Assembly: GCA_043228905.1 (NCBI GenBank)
Contig: JBHGNT010000009.1
Span: 9,796,001 to 9,860,000, forward strand
From: Azolla caroliniana
Taxonomy: Eukaryota; Polypodiophyta
DNA: 64,000 nucleotides
Direction: 5' to 3'
Positions 46,857 through 56,027 of this stretch are shown here, piece by piece. The first letter of the stretch is position 1. The number at the start of each line of letters is the position of its first letter. The position numbers and the translations under genes are program-made. The notes beneath the pieces are model-generated. The model was given only the letters and a program-made list of their open reading frames with translations. It did not search any database and was not told where the DNA came from.

Positions 46857-47231
46857 CGGGTCGTTCGGTGTGTCGTGGCTGCTTTTATACCGGGACTCAA
46901 CGCTTTTGCCGTTGTTCGAATCCGACTCTAATGTTGCAAATGCCTCTGCGTCTCTATCGCCACTGGCGAGTGGCTGTAGTATTGATTCCGCCTCCTACAG
47001 GCTTGTTATGCTGCTGCTCTCGTCAGAGAATTGCAGATTTCGGAACTACAACGCTTCTTCTGCGACTCTCCGAAGAGTTCTGGAAAATGACGGATCCTGC
47101 CGGATTTCGTCGGCGGCTTGCTGCAAGGCGTCCCGTCGTTGCTATCGTTCGGCGTATCGTCTCCCTCGTTCGGTGATGTGGTCGCCATTCAGTCTAGACA
47201 TCCATCCCCCGGTTGTTCTCTGCACTTTGCA

Positions 47232-47247
47232 GGAATTGTGGTTGCCA
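47232..47247 (-). promoter_or_regulatory. C primer binding site
   Basis: TGGCAACCACAATTCC on the minus strand, 6 nt from the LTR end at 47254. Same type as D. Confidence 0.8.
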
Positions 47248-47253
47248 AAATAG

Positions 47254-47643
47254 TGTTGTGCTACTGGCCGGACTAGCCCCAACACAGGTGTCTTTCCGAC
47301 ACTTCTCCAAAGGGTGGTAAGGTTAGGATGTTAGAACACACACGTGAGATAATTATAATTAGCACAGACGGTAAGACAATACAGACACTAAGATAATTAC
47401 ACAATGGCTAAACTTGTATTACTTCCGTAAACATCATTACAATTCATCGGATCCTTTTATAGGCATCCGACAAGGTTACAAAATGGTGCACTTAGGCAAC
47501 CGGCATCCGAATCGGTCCGGATCCGGATCGGTACAACTGTACCGGATCCGTCCCTCTGAATAATAATCCTACTAATATTTACCTATTATTTCTCTATCCG
47601 ATTCCGGCTTCCCACTTGTCCTTCCTCTTCTGACCGGCCAACA
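47254..47643 (-). repeat. C 5' LTR (390 bp)
   Basis: TGTTGTGCTACTGG to ACCGGCCAACA on the plus strand. Few differences from the 3' LTR, apart from the extra GGATCCGGAT segment, so C is a relatively late insertion. Confidence 0.93.
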
Positions 47644-47718
47644 AAAAAAAAACTAAAATTGTGGCCGAAATGCAGAGGCAACCGAAAATCCTAATAGGGA
47701 CAGCTGCCATGGGAGCGT
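47644..47718 (+). other. D internal fragment between C and a solo LTR
   Basis: A-rich start (C target site), then GCAGAGGCAACCGAAAATCC. Too short to identify. It continues after the solo LTR at 49051. Confidence 0.5.
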
Positions 47719-49046
47719 TGTCGCGAAAATACGACGAGGATACGCGAACTTGAGGCAGGACCCCGGGGCCTCCGACCGAAGGATAATCACATGTGTGCGT
47801 TTATATTTTTAACAATTAACAGAAAGAAGAAATTTAATAATTTTCATTAACAAAGGAAAAAGAAATTACAATGTGTCCCTAGATTGGGATTTAGAAGTTT
47901 TAGGTTTACTAAGATTAATAGAAAAGAAAAATTAGGGGTTTTGGTAGATATGGCTTCCGTAGGGAAGATTAGGATTAGGTTATATGAGTATTATGGCTTT
48001 TGTAGGGAAGATTAGGGTTTTTGAGTGTTATGGCTTCTGTAGGGAATTTTAGGGTTTATGAGAGTTATGGCTCCCTAAGATAAGGGAGTTGAGAAGAAAA
48101 ATTAAGATAATATGGAGAGTCTTCGTGTAGAAAAAAAAATGGAATAAAAAATGGAGTTCTCTCTTGATCATAGCCTTTTCACTTTTTGTTGCATGACCTC
48201 TACTTTTAGTTGCCTAGCTTTTTCTTTTGGTTGCATGTGACTGTCCACATGACCTTTACTTTTTCCATGAACTCACTTCTTTAGTTGCTTGCGTCCACAT
48301 GGCCTTTACTTTAGTTCTCTTCACTTTTCTTTAGTTTGTTGCATGATCCAATCTTTCGTCCGTCCGCGTCCAACATCGTCCGGTAGCCGGTTCCATTTTG
48401 CTTGCCGGTCAGTTCCGGTTCCGATTTTGCTTGCCGACAGGTTCCGGTTTGCTTGCCGGTTCCGGTTCCGGTTTGCTTGTTGGTTTCGGTTCCGGTTTTG
48501 CTTGCCGGCCGGTTTCCGGTTTTGCTTGCCGGCCGGTTCCAGTTTGCTTGCCGGTTCCGGTTCCAGTTTTGCTTGCCGACCAGTTTCCGGTTTTGCTTGC
48601 CGGCCGGTTCCGGTTCGCTTTCCGGTTCCGGTTCCGGTTTGCTTGCCGGCCGGTTCCGGTTTGCTTGCCGGTTCCGGTTCCGGTTTGCTTGCCGATTCTG
48701 GTTCCGGTTTTGCTTACCGACCGGTTCCGGTTTTAAGGAATTTGGCCACCATCATCCATCAAGACAAAGTGGCCAAAGTGCTCTTAGCACAAATGAAAAA
48801 TGAGGGAGCTCAAGGTGCTTATATAGCCAGGGCGTTAAGTTTCCTATCTATGTGGGATAGTTCTAATTTTCCTATATTCTCAAACTTCATTTTCACATAA
48901 CTTGATATGTATTTCTCCATTTTGTATATAGTAAAATACGTTTTGAAGCTCTTGAGTATATCCATCTTTCTATAGTAAGATACTAATCTAATCTATAATA
49001 ATTATTTCATTATTTTTTTACATAGTGTGTGAAGATTCACACGACA
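47719..49046 (-). repeat. A-family solo LTR (1,328 bp) with internal minisatellite
   Basis: Begins TGTCGCGAAAATACGACG, ends TTCACACGACA. Flanked by GCGT at 47715-47718 and 49047-49050. Carries the U5 block in decayed form (GACCCCGGGGCCTCCGACC). Longer than its relatives partly because of a CCGGTTCCGG minisatellite at 48370-48735 and AT-rich sequence. No gene seen; the ORFs at 48289-48900 read the minisatellite. Confidence 0.85.
48370..48735. repeat. CCGGTT/TTGCTTGCCGG minisatellite
   Basis: About 18 imperfect units mixing TTGCTTGCCGG and one or two CCGGTT blocks. The unit length varies, giving long Phe/Arg/Cys/Leu-rich spurious ORFs in all three plus frames. Confidence 0.88.
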
Positions 49047-49050
49047 GCGT

Positions 49051-49425
49051 GTCCGAACAAGCGGCGACAAAGCGGTTTTCTGAGAGTGATCAAACCAACC
49101 AACGGCCGAATGAAGCGGCGGTGACTAGACAGGGCCAATAGAGACGGCGAAGATGTCTAACGACAGCCAGAGAATCACCGGCCAAAACGACAACAAAGCT
49201 GGGATGATGACCTGACAATGCTGCGGCAGGAGAGTGATGGAAAGACGGCCGAACATCAACTGAAGAGTGGAAAGAGTGACCAGAATGTTTGGAAACCGGC
49301 CGGAATAGCCGGACAATGGCTAGAGCAGCCGGAGAGATCGAGGGCTGGACAAATATGGACGAGCGGCCGAAATGCAGCCGCAATGGACAGAGAGCGAATA
49401 AATACCTACTGGAATGGTAGAACAC
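49051..49425 (+). other. D internal fragment before 3' LTR end
   Basis: GAC/CCG-rich sequence of the same style as 29071-29700 (CCGGCCAAAACGACAAC and similar). No gene seen. Confidence 0.5.
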
Positions 49426-49493
49426 CCCTTTGGTGAAGTGTCTTCCGTAGACACCCTGTGTTAGGCCATTGTCCGGCCCTAAGGATTAACACA
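49426..49493 (+). repeat. D 3' LTR, last 68 bp only
   Basis: ACACCCCTTTGGTGAAGTGT to GGATTAACACA, matching 27587-27655 with two differences. Immediately followed by A2 gag sequence (CTTCGGTCC). Confidence 0.78.
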
Positions 49494-49499
49494 CTTCGG

Positions 49500-50655
49500 T
49501 CCACACACTCTACCTCGTTCGAAGTGACTTTCCCCTTCTTCTCATCCTTGAGAATAGTAGACCAAAACTTCATTCCCATTCTAGCATATTCATTTTTATC
49601 TTTCCCGACTCTTATTACGGTCGATGCGGCATAGTGCATCACATCCACATGAATCGCCTCGGCATCTTACATAGCTTTCTTCATTCCCCCTCTTCCGAAA
49701 TTCACCCATAGAGGTCTTCTAGTTTCATTCAAACAGATCATGTTGCTATCCATGTATAAGATATTTTGTAGGGTGGCTTCTCGAAGTCTCGCACAATCCC
49801 TTCTCATGTGGTCCAAGTTGTCGCACCACACACATCTGAAGGGTTCCTTTCCTTTTGGCCCCCAATGATTCATGTTTGCTAACGTGACCGTCTCGAACTT
49901 CTTTGCTAATTCTTCAATGATGTAATCATCAATCTTCTTTTCATCCAGGTTGCTTTGTTTAGGCTGCTCAGCCACTTTTGGTTGTCTCGTTTTTCCCACA
50001 CTCGGCCTTGCCAAGTCCATGTCATCAACCCATCGACGACATTTGTCCAGCCTGTTGCACACTCTCTTCACCGCAGTGCAATTCGTCACAAGGCTTGGGT
50101 GTCATCTTTGAGGAGAGTCCCCATTTCTCATCTATCCTTCATATCCACAACTTTCAAAAAGTATAAAGTTTTGTCCTCCTCAAGCAGCGCTTGGTCTGTG
50201 GTAGGGAGATGACTAAACATCGGTTCAAACTCGTCATACACCCTCAAGGCGCTCATCTTATTATTTTTCTTCTATATCCACTTCATCAAGACATGTCGCG
50301 TCATCCTCGACAAATCCTCGGTCGCGAACTCCGCTAATATTGCTTTTTCGAACTCGCAGCACGTTGTCTTCCCTTCTTGGAGCTCGATGACCTGCCTTTG
50401 GACGTTGTTGGCGGCTACTCGCTGGAAACTCGAGATTTGACGTGCTTCAGACACGTCCCTCTGATACATCTCCCTTTTGTACGCATCAAGGAACTCTGTA
50501 AGGTTCCTTCCATTAAATTGACCTATGACCTCCACGACGCGGTCGACAACCTTCTCCACACTCGCATCATTGTCCCGAGATCTCATCATTTGTTCAACGA
50601 TTATCATCAATCTTTCCAACTCTCTCGCTTGATTGCTTGGGGATTCCATCTCCAA
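49500..50655 (-). pseudogene. A2 gag
   Basis: 50272-50655 (MEMESPSNQARELERLM..., FNGRNLTEFLDAYKREM) and 49667-50089, with a knuckle CVWCDNLDHMRRDC and NFGRGGMKKAM, match A1 gag throughout. The remaining C-terminal part is in 49406-49648. Interrupted by stops near 50270 and 49665 and a small deletion near 50090. Confidence 0.86.
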
Positions 50656-50698
50656 GTATCAGTCGATCCTCGCCTTGATCCTTCCTACCGCTTCTTTC

Positions 50699-50767
50699 TA
50701 TCATGAGAGAGAGAGAGAGAGAGTATTGTCAAGACAAAGAGAGTGAGAGGTAGAGATAGAATGAGTA

Positions 50768-50806
<39 letters not shown>

Positions 50807-51192
50807 GTATTGTAAAGATAATATATTGCACTATAAGATGGATTACAATGACTAAACAACAAGCGAGCTCTAAAATGGTGTTGAACCAAATTGGTTCATC
50901 CTTGATTATTAGATGCATATTTATAATCCTAATAGGGTATTTTAGAAAGTCCTAGAATAAAGAGTATGCTAGAATATTCTAGAACATTCTAGACCATAGA
51001 GCACTCTCGAATATTCTAGAACATTCTAGAACATAGAGTACTCTAGAATATTTTATAATATTCTATATAGTTTATAAATTCTTTATACATATAAATATAT
51101 CATTACAATGGTTAAGAATTTGACACGTATATAACAAAGTTGTGGGTTCGAATCCTTGTAAACCCAAATCATATGTGAGTGTCAACATGACA
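50699..51192 (-). mobile_element. 494-bp insertion with 5-bp TSD (probable solo LTR or TRIM)
   Basis: Inserted in A2 between gag and primer site, flanked by CTTTC (50694-50698, 51193-51197). The empty site is visible in A1 (CCTCTTTCACGTCGGG). Termini on the minus strand TGTCATG...CATGATA (inverted, one mismatch). Contains (GA)n and (TG)n tracts at 50703-50810, a TTCTAGAA-rich segment at 50965-51070 and a tRNA-like module near its right end. No ORF of note. Confidence 0.72.
51107..51165 (+). other. tRNA-like (SINE-head-like) module
   Basis: A-box-like TGGTTAAGAATTTG at 51109-51122 and a perfect B box GGTTCGAATCC at 51145-51155. No good acceptor stem pairing. Plus orientation, antisense to the LTR-like insertion that contains it. 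Confidence 0.5.
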
Positions 51193-51196
51193 CTTT

Positions 51197-51212
51197 CACG
51201 TCGGGTTCACCA
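51197..51212 (-). promoter_or_regulatory. A2 primer binding site
   Basis: TGGTGAACCCGACGTG on the minus strand, identical to the B site. Confidence 0.8.
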
Positions 51213-51219
51213 AGAAAGA

Positions 51220-51476
51220 TGTTGAGGAAATCCTCGTGTGCTCATGAAATGAAGGGGGACCACTAAGGTCCTGGACCGGAAGGATTCAAAGTTTTAGTAG
51301 TGTAAGAGAGAAAGTATTTAAGACAGATAGAGAGATTCCAATTTTGACTTTTCACCCTTCACTTCAAGTTTTGAGAGACAAAACCAATGATATAATTAGG
51401 ATTTTATTATTCTTAAGTTCTTAATTCAATACATCACTGAAAAGGAATATGTGTGGAAGCGTGTGCGTAAAAGACA
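51220..51476 (-). repeat. A2 5' LTR (truncated, about 257 bp)
   Basis: Begins TGTTGAGGAAATCCTCG on the plus strand, with the U5 block as GGGACCACTAAGGTCCTGGAC. The outer end is uncertain (ACA at about 51476); shorter than relatives, so part is probably deleted. Confidence 0.6.
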
Positions 51477-51962
51477 CAAAGTACATGGTTCGGTGAAACA
51501 TTTCGATTGAATCGGTCGCTTCCGATTTGTCTCCGCTTTCGCCCTTCTTGGTTGTCTCCAATTCGTCTTTTGTCTTCAGGCCCTTGACCACATCCGACCA
51601 TGTCTTCGTCTTGTCCTTTTCTCCCTTCTTGGTTTTATCTCCCCCTAGCTCGGCTATCTTAGGCTCTTCCCTACGGTGGTCGCCCTTTTCTTCTCCTTCG
51701 GCTCCTACAGCCGACCCGAAATCGAATGCTTCATCTGACTCGGAATCGTGGTCACTTTCGCTCCTCACACGCTCTTATTCTATCTCCTCCTCAAGTTCAG
51801 CAAATCAAGGTGGCGCAACCCAAGCGCACTCGAGAATATCCACCACTTATCGAGACCAAGAGGCTTGGTGAAAATATCGACAGTCTATCGACCCGTCGGA
51901 ACATACACTAGTTCAACGTCACCAGAGAGGACATGCTCGCAGACAAAATGGTAGTGCACCTC
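51477..51962 (-). pseudogene. F2: RNase H end and 3' charged ORF of a second F copy
   Basis: Right part (51850-51962) matches the RNase H end of F (GGTAGTGCACCTC, CGGAACATACACTAG at 6652-6720). The left part encodes the charged ORF 51421-51768 with KTKTWSDVVKGL and an acidic N-terminus (SESDEAFDFGSAVG). The order is the same as in F (6037-6720). Cut on the right by element G. Confidence 0.72.
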
Positions 51963-52360
51963 TGTAAAGAATCGATGGTGATTCTTGTGCAGTGGAATAG
52001 ACTAGAGATATGTGTTGTGAGTGTGTGTGTGTATGAGGGTGAGAGATAGTGAGAGAGAAACACAAGATTGATAGATTTGAACAACTATGGAATACTCAAG
52101 ATGATGTATATTACAAAGGAGATTAACCGAACTAATTACAAAGTAGGAGGAGATTGCTTTATATTGTCATTCTCTCTCTTCATTAACTACCGAAGCTCAT
52201 GGGTCGTGGGGAATGTGAAAAATCATTAGCTATGTGTCATAGAATATGATTCTATGACACATAGTTAATGTGTAGATAAGAGTGGTGACTTTTGACCTTT
52301 GAGTGCACACTCTCAAGGGTGTGTTCACACACTAGACTAGGTTGAGCTTGATTCTCAACA
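51963..52360 (-). repeat. G 3' LTR (398 bp)
   Basis: On the plus strand TGTAAAGAATC to GATTCTCAACA (inverted termini). A polypurine tract (GAGCTTGAGGGGGCG on the minus strand) abuts it at 52361-52375. Contains the hairpin 52230-52264. Confidence 0.88.
52230..52264. repeat. Perfect 16-bp hairpin in G LTR
   Basis: CTATGTGTCATAGAAT, loop ATG, ATTCTATGACACATAG. Confidence 0.9.
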
Positions 52361-52408
52361 CGCCCCCTCAAGCTCAACTTTGGTCGGCTACTTCGGTTGA
52401 TGTCAGTT

Positions 52409-54217
52409 TCAGCTCGTATCCGGTTCGGACGGTATCTGGTACATCCAGCTCGTATCCGGTTTGGCCAGTATCCGGTTTTCGCTTGTACTCCCCCTCAAGC
52501 TTGGCAAGTGAAGGACCGTCAATCCAAGGTCTGACAGGAATTTCTGAAGCTTGTCGGCTCCTAGGGCTTTGGTGAAGATGTCGTTTGTTTGAAGATTCGT
52601 AGTGATACGTTGAAGGTCGACATCGCCAGCCTGAACACGTTCTCGAATGAAGTGATAGTGCACTTCGATATGCTTCGTGCGTGCGTGGAACACCGGGTTC
52701 CGAGCCAGATAAATACTGCTCATGGTGTCATAGTAAAGGATAATCGGATCTTTGATGGGAACGCCCAAATCCTTTAATATCCTCTTGAGCCATACGGCTT
52801 CACATGCAGCCACCGCCACACCCCTGTATTCGGCCTCTGTGCTCGAAAGAGTGACGGTTGTTTGCTTCTTGCTACTCCAGGAGATGGCTCCACTTCTGAG
52901 GGAGAAGATGAAACTAGAGGTTGATCGTCAGTCGTCTTTGTAGCCTACCCAGTTGGCATCTGTGTACCCCTTGAGTTGAATTGGCGTGGTCGACTTATAG
53001 AGAAGGGCATAGTCCATCGTTCCGCTCATGTATCGTAGCACTCTCTTAGCACAATCCAAATGGATATCTCATGGTGTTTGCATGAACTGGCTAAGAAGGC
53101 CGACCGGATAGCTCAGGTCTGGTCGAGTGATTGTGAGGTAGATAAGACTACCGATCAATTGTCGATACTAAGTCAGCTCACACTCTGTGGTGCCAAAATT
53201 GGCATCTAGTTTGAGGTTTCGATCGAGAGGTGTTGCCACAGACTTGCACTCAGTCATCCCGAACTTGTATAACAAGTTGAGAATGTACTGCCATTGGGAG
53301 ATCATAATTCCGGTTGGAGTCTGAATTACCTCGATGCCAACGAAGTAGTGGAGCTCTTTCATGGCCGTCATCTCAAATTTGTTGGAAAGGAGGGATTTGA
53401 CCTTGTTGATGTGGACTAGATGCTCACCTCCAATGACAAGATCATCCACATATAGGATGATGACGATTGGACTTTCGGAATCACTTCTTACATAGAGAGA
53501 ATTGTCAGATTTTGACATTCGGAAGCCGATTCGATGAAGATATTGTGTTATCTTTGAGTGCCAAGCACATGGTGCTTTCTTAAGACCGTAGAGAGGCTTC
53601 TTGAGTCAGCAAATGGCTTTCGGATGAATGTTGGATTCGAAGCCGGGTGGTTGTACCTTGTTGAGAGCTTGCATCTCCTCGTTCATCGCTTCGACCCATC
53701 GTGGATCTTTAGTGGCTTTGGCAAAGCTCTCCGGTTCTCGAACGGTTGCCACCTTCATCATAAAGGCATAGTGGTATGCCATATAGTTGTTGTAGCCGAA
53801 TCGGCTAACTAGATTATTCTCTCGGGTGGAGTGATGAAGTTTCTCATTTGCCGATGTGAGTGCATTCTCAACTCCAAGTGACCTCATAAGAGGCACATCA
53901 AAGTCATCGAACTCACTATCGAGTGAATGAGTCGATTCGTTGCCGTCGAAGTGATTGTCTTCATATTCTCGCATTTTGGCCTTCCCTTTGTCCATCTTTG
54001 GACTTGGCCGAGATGATCTTTGGTTGCTCAGAGGCTATTATGGTCCACTCAATCTGGTTGAGATCAGACTCTCTTCGAGTATTGACCTTAGTTGATCATC
54101 GTCTTCTGTGTTGTCGAGGTTGTTCGTAGATGGTTCGGGAGGAGTCGGCTCGGGTTTGTACCATGATGTTGAGTCGTCAAAGAAGACATCCCGACTTACA
54201 GGAGTCTTCCGATGTTA
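52409..54217 (-). pseudogene. G integrase end, RT and RNase H
   Basis: From right: the integrase C-terminus (54215-53995), an acidic linker and RT start (53606-53995; PRWVEAMNEEMQAL), RT palm ILYVDDLVIGG (53168-53518) and RNase H (52409-52819; LYYDTMSSIYLARN, RTKHIEVHYHFIRERV, DIFTKALGADKL). Stops and frameshifts between pieces. Confidence 0.87.
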
Positions 54218-54957
54218 AGAGTCTATTACTAATCAATAGACCAAATCAAGTAAAAAGGAAGAAAATAGATTGGATAGAAGAACCCGTTCCACCCGACCAC
54301 CCCCGAGCTATGATCTAGACATAGCCAACCTACCACCGACGTCCCATACCGCCGGATATTAGGATGACTAATACCTTGGAAGAGATAAACACGATCGTCG
54401 AGACGAAAGCCTAGCCCGCACCACCGGTGTCTACGACAACAGCCTTCCGACGTGATGATCCTTATGAGGGTAGCTAAGCCTCATATTTATACCTTTTCCT
54501 AGGCCCCTTGAATAGATGTGCCTTTCTAAAAGGCTCTCTATTCATTGGTTGTCTAAATCATGATAGTGCATGCACATATCATTCATTCTATCCAATCATT
54601 AGTCGGGTGAAAGCATGCGAGTGGAAACAATTAGCTATGTCCTTGACATAGCTAATTAGCTATGCAAAAAGCTACCATTGATAAATAGTCATTTTAGTAA
54701 AAAGCCATCATTAATAAATTAAGTATGCAAAAAACTACCATTGAAAATACTAGAGTGTTTTAATTACATATGTAAATGAGTGCCATAAATGTGCAACATA
54801 AATTGATGTGTGCACCATAAATGTGTACCATAAATTATATATCGAATTCCTAGGTCCATTATGCATGATCCTTTGCCACATCACGTAGGCCATCTCTAGT
54901 TGAGTACTGTGGGTTAGTTGCTACCACTGTTGCTAAACCCTATCGAGTCCACCTGCC
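54218..54957. other. No gene; LTR-like or unique AT-rich sequence
   Basis: 54218-54520 is moderately GC-rich with a TATA-like catatttatacc at 54481-54492 and may be part of an unidentified LTR. 54590-54780 is AT-rich, with a palindrome AGCTATGTC-CTT-GACATAGCT, one AGCTAATTAGCT-like core (GCTAATTAGCTATG) and two ~70-bp repeats starting ATGCAAAAARCTACCATTGA. No ORF supported. Confidence 0.5.
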
Positions 54958-55690
54958 GCCACTCTACACTGAGGGGCTGCTACTGTGCGTTCCAAGCATC
55001 ATCAAAGAGCTGCTCAATCTGACGGGGTTCTCTTCTCTGTGACACTCTACACTCAGGGGCCACTATTGTGCATTCCAAGCATCATCAAAGAGCTGTTCAA
55101 TCTGACGGGGTTCTCTTCTCTGTGCCACTCTACACTCAGGGGCCATTACTGTGCGTTCCAAGCATCATCAAAGAGCTGTTCAATCTGAGGGGGTTCTCTT
55201 CTCTGTGCCACTCTACACTCAGGGGCCATTACTGTGCGTTCCAACCATCATCAAAGAGCTGTTCAATCTGAGGGGGTTCTCTTCTCTGTGCCACTCTACA
55301 CTCAGGGGCCGCTGCTGTGCGTTCCAAGCATCATCAAAGAGTTGTTCAATCTGACGGGGTTCTCTTCTCTTTGCCACTCTACACTCAGGGGTTGCTACTG
55401 TGCGTTCCAAGCATAATCGAAGAGCTATTCAATCTGACGGGGTTCTCTTCTCTTTTCCACTCTCACTCAGGGGCCGCTATTGTGCGTTTCAAGCATCATT
55501 GGTAACTGTTCAATCTGACGGGGTTCTCTTCTCTTTTCCACTCTCACTCAGGGGCCGCTACTGTGCGTTTCAAGCATCATTGGTAACTGTTCAATCTGAC
55601 GGGGTTCTCTTCTCTATGCCACTCTATTCTCAAGTGCCTTCTATGTGCGTTTCAAGCATCATCGGTAACTGTTCAATCTGACGGGGTTCT
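54958..55690. repeat. 83-bp minisatellite (about 9 units)
   Basis: Unit contains GTGCGTTCCAAGCATCATCA and CAATCTGACGGGGTTCTCTT. The first seven units are exactly 83 bp apart (ATG-type positions 54985, 55068, 55151, 55234, 55317, 55400); later units are ~79-82 bp and diverge. 83 is not a multiple of 3, so the ORFs in it are not coding. Degenerate relatives continue to ~55880. Confidence 0.93.
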
Positions 55691-56027
55691 CTCCTCCATT
55701 GCCATCATTCTATACTCAGTTGCCACTACTGTCCAGTCCCGGATTGCTTCCACATTTCGATTTGACGGAGTTCACTCATCCAACGGCAACATTCTACACT
55801 CAGTTGTTGCCATTGGTCGGTCTTGGATCGCCTCCTCAACTGTTGGATCCAACAGAGTGAAATCCTCTACTGTTCGGTCTTGGATTGCAATAACTTTTCT
55901 GTCTATTGATTATCTTGTGTATTGTTGTGTCTAATCTTGTGTATTGTGTGGAATATTTTTGTGTATTGTTGTTGCCCATAGCCATCTTTAATACTTGTTT
56001 TTTTTTCTGGAAATTTAGGGTTTTAAC
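55691..56027 (+). promoter_or_regulatory. Upstream region / 5' UTR of gene H
   Basis: Decayed minisatellite to ~55880, then T-rich sequence with TTTTTTTTCTGGAAATTTAG just before the start codon. This looks like a 3' splice site (pyrimidine run then AG), so an upstream non-coding exon is possible. No clear TATA box. Confidence 0.4.

Larger units (their letters stand above)
30687..47643 (-). mobile_element. Ty3/gypsy retrotransposon C with extra 3' ORF, split by E1
   Basis: Flanked by AAAAA on both sides (30682-30686, 47644-47648). The 5' LTR is 47254-47643 and the 3' LTR 30687-31060. Once E1 and one CAATG copy are removed, Gag-Pol is a single frame of about 1,900 codons (46856 to 34267) with two internal stops. 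Downstream lies a second long frame (34300 to 31112) ending 51 bp before the 3' LTR. About 10 kb without E1, large for a gypsy element because of the 3' ORF. Confidence 0.93.
20210..49493 (+). mobile_element. Gypsy-type element D (host of B and C), gag-only remnant
   Basis: Its pieces are 20210-20475 + 27464-27655 (5' LTR split by B), primer site, gag 27940-29070, a low-complexity tail 29071-30686, then after C 47644-47718 and 49051-49425, and finally only the last ~68 bp of a 3' LTR (49426-49493). No protease, RT or integrase is visible. Gag, primer site and LTR end are related to those of element C. The host sequence rejoins without a clear target duplication. Confidence 0.72.
49494..51476 (-). 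mobile_element. Gypsy element A2, 5' half (gag, primer site, 5' LTR)
   Basis: Minus strand: LTR 51220-~51476, primer site 51197-51212, gag 50655-49500. The leader between gag and primer site is interrupted by a 494-bp insertion (50699-51192). It joins the other half at 20209: A1 reads GCACGCTTCGGTCC across the equivalent point, and here the pieces read TTGCACACG / CTTCGGTCC. Confidence 0.85.
51963..54217 (-). mobile_element. Ty1/copia element G, 5' part missing
   Basis: 3' LTR 51963-52360, purine tract, RNase H, RT and the integrase C-terminus on the minus strand. It is inserted in F2 RNase H after GTGCACCTC. It stops at about 54217 in the integrase C-terminal region (KTPVSRDVFFDDSTSWY). No gag, protease or 5' LTR seen. 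Confidence 0.88.

Noticed and set aside
48289-48900. Three overlapping Phe/Arg/Cys/Leu-rich ORFs
   Set aside because: All three frames read the CCGGTT minisatellite inside a solo LTR; not coding.
54985-55681. Series of 60-93 aa ORFs, and the idea of a CRISPR array
   Set aside because: Tandem 83-bp minisatellite with no unique spacers; the unit length is not a multiple of three, so each ORF is the same frame accident.
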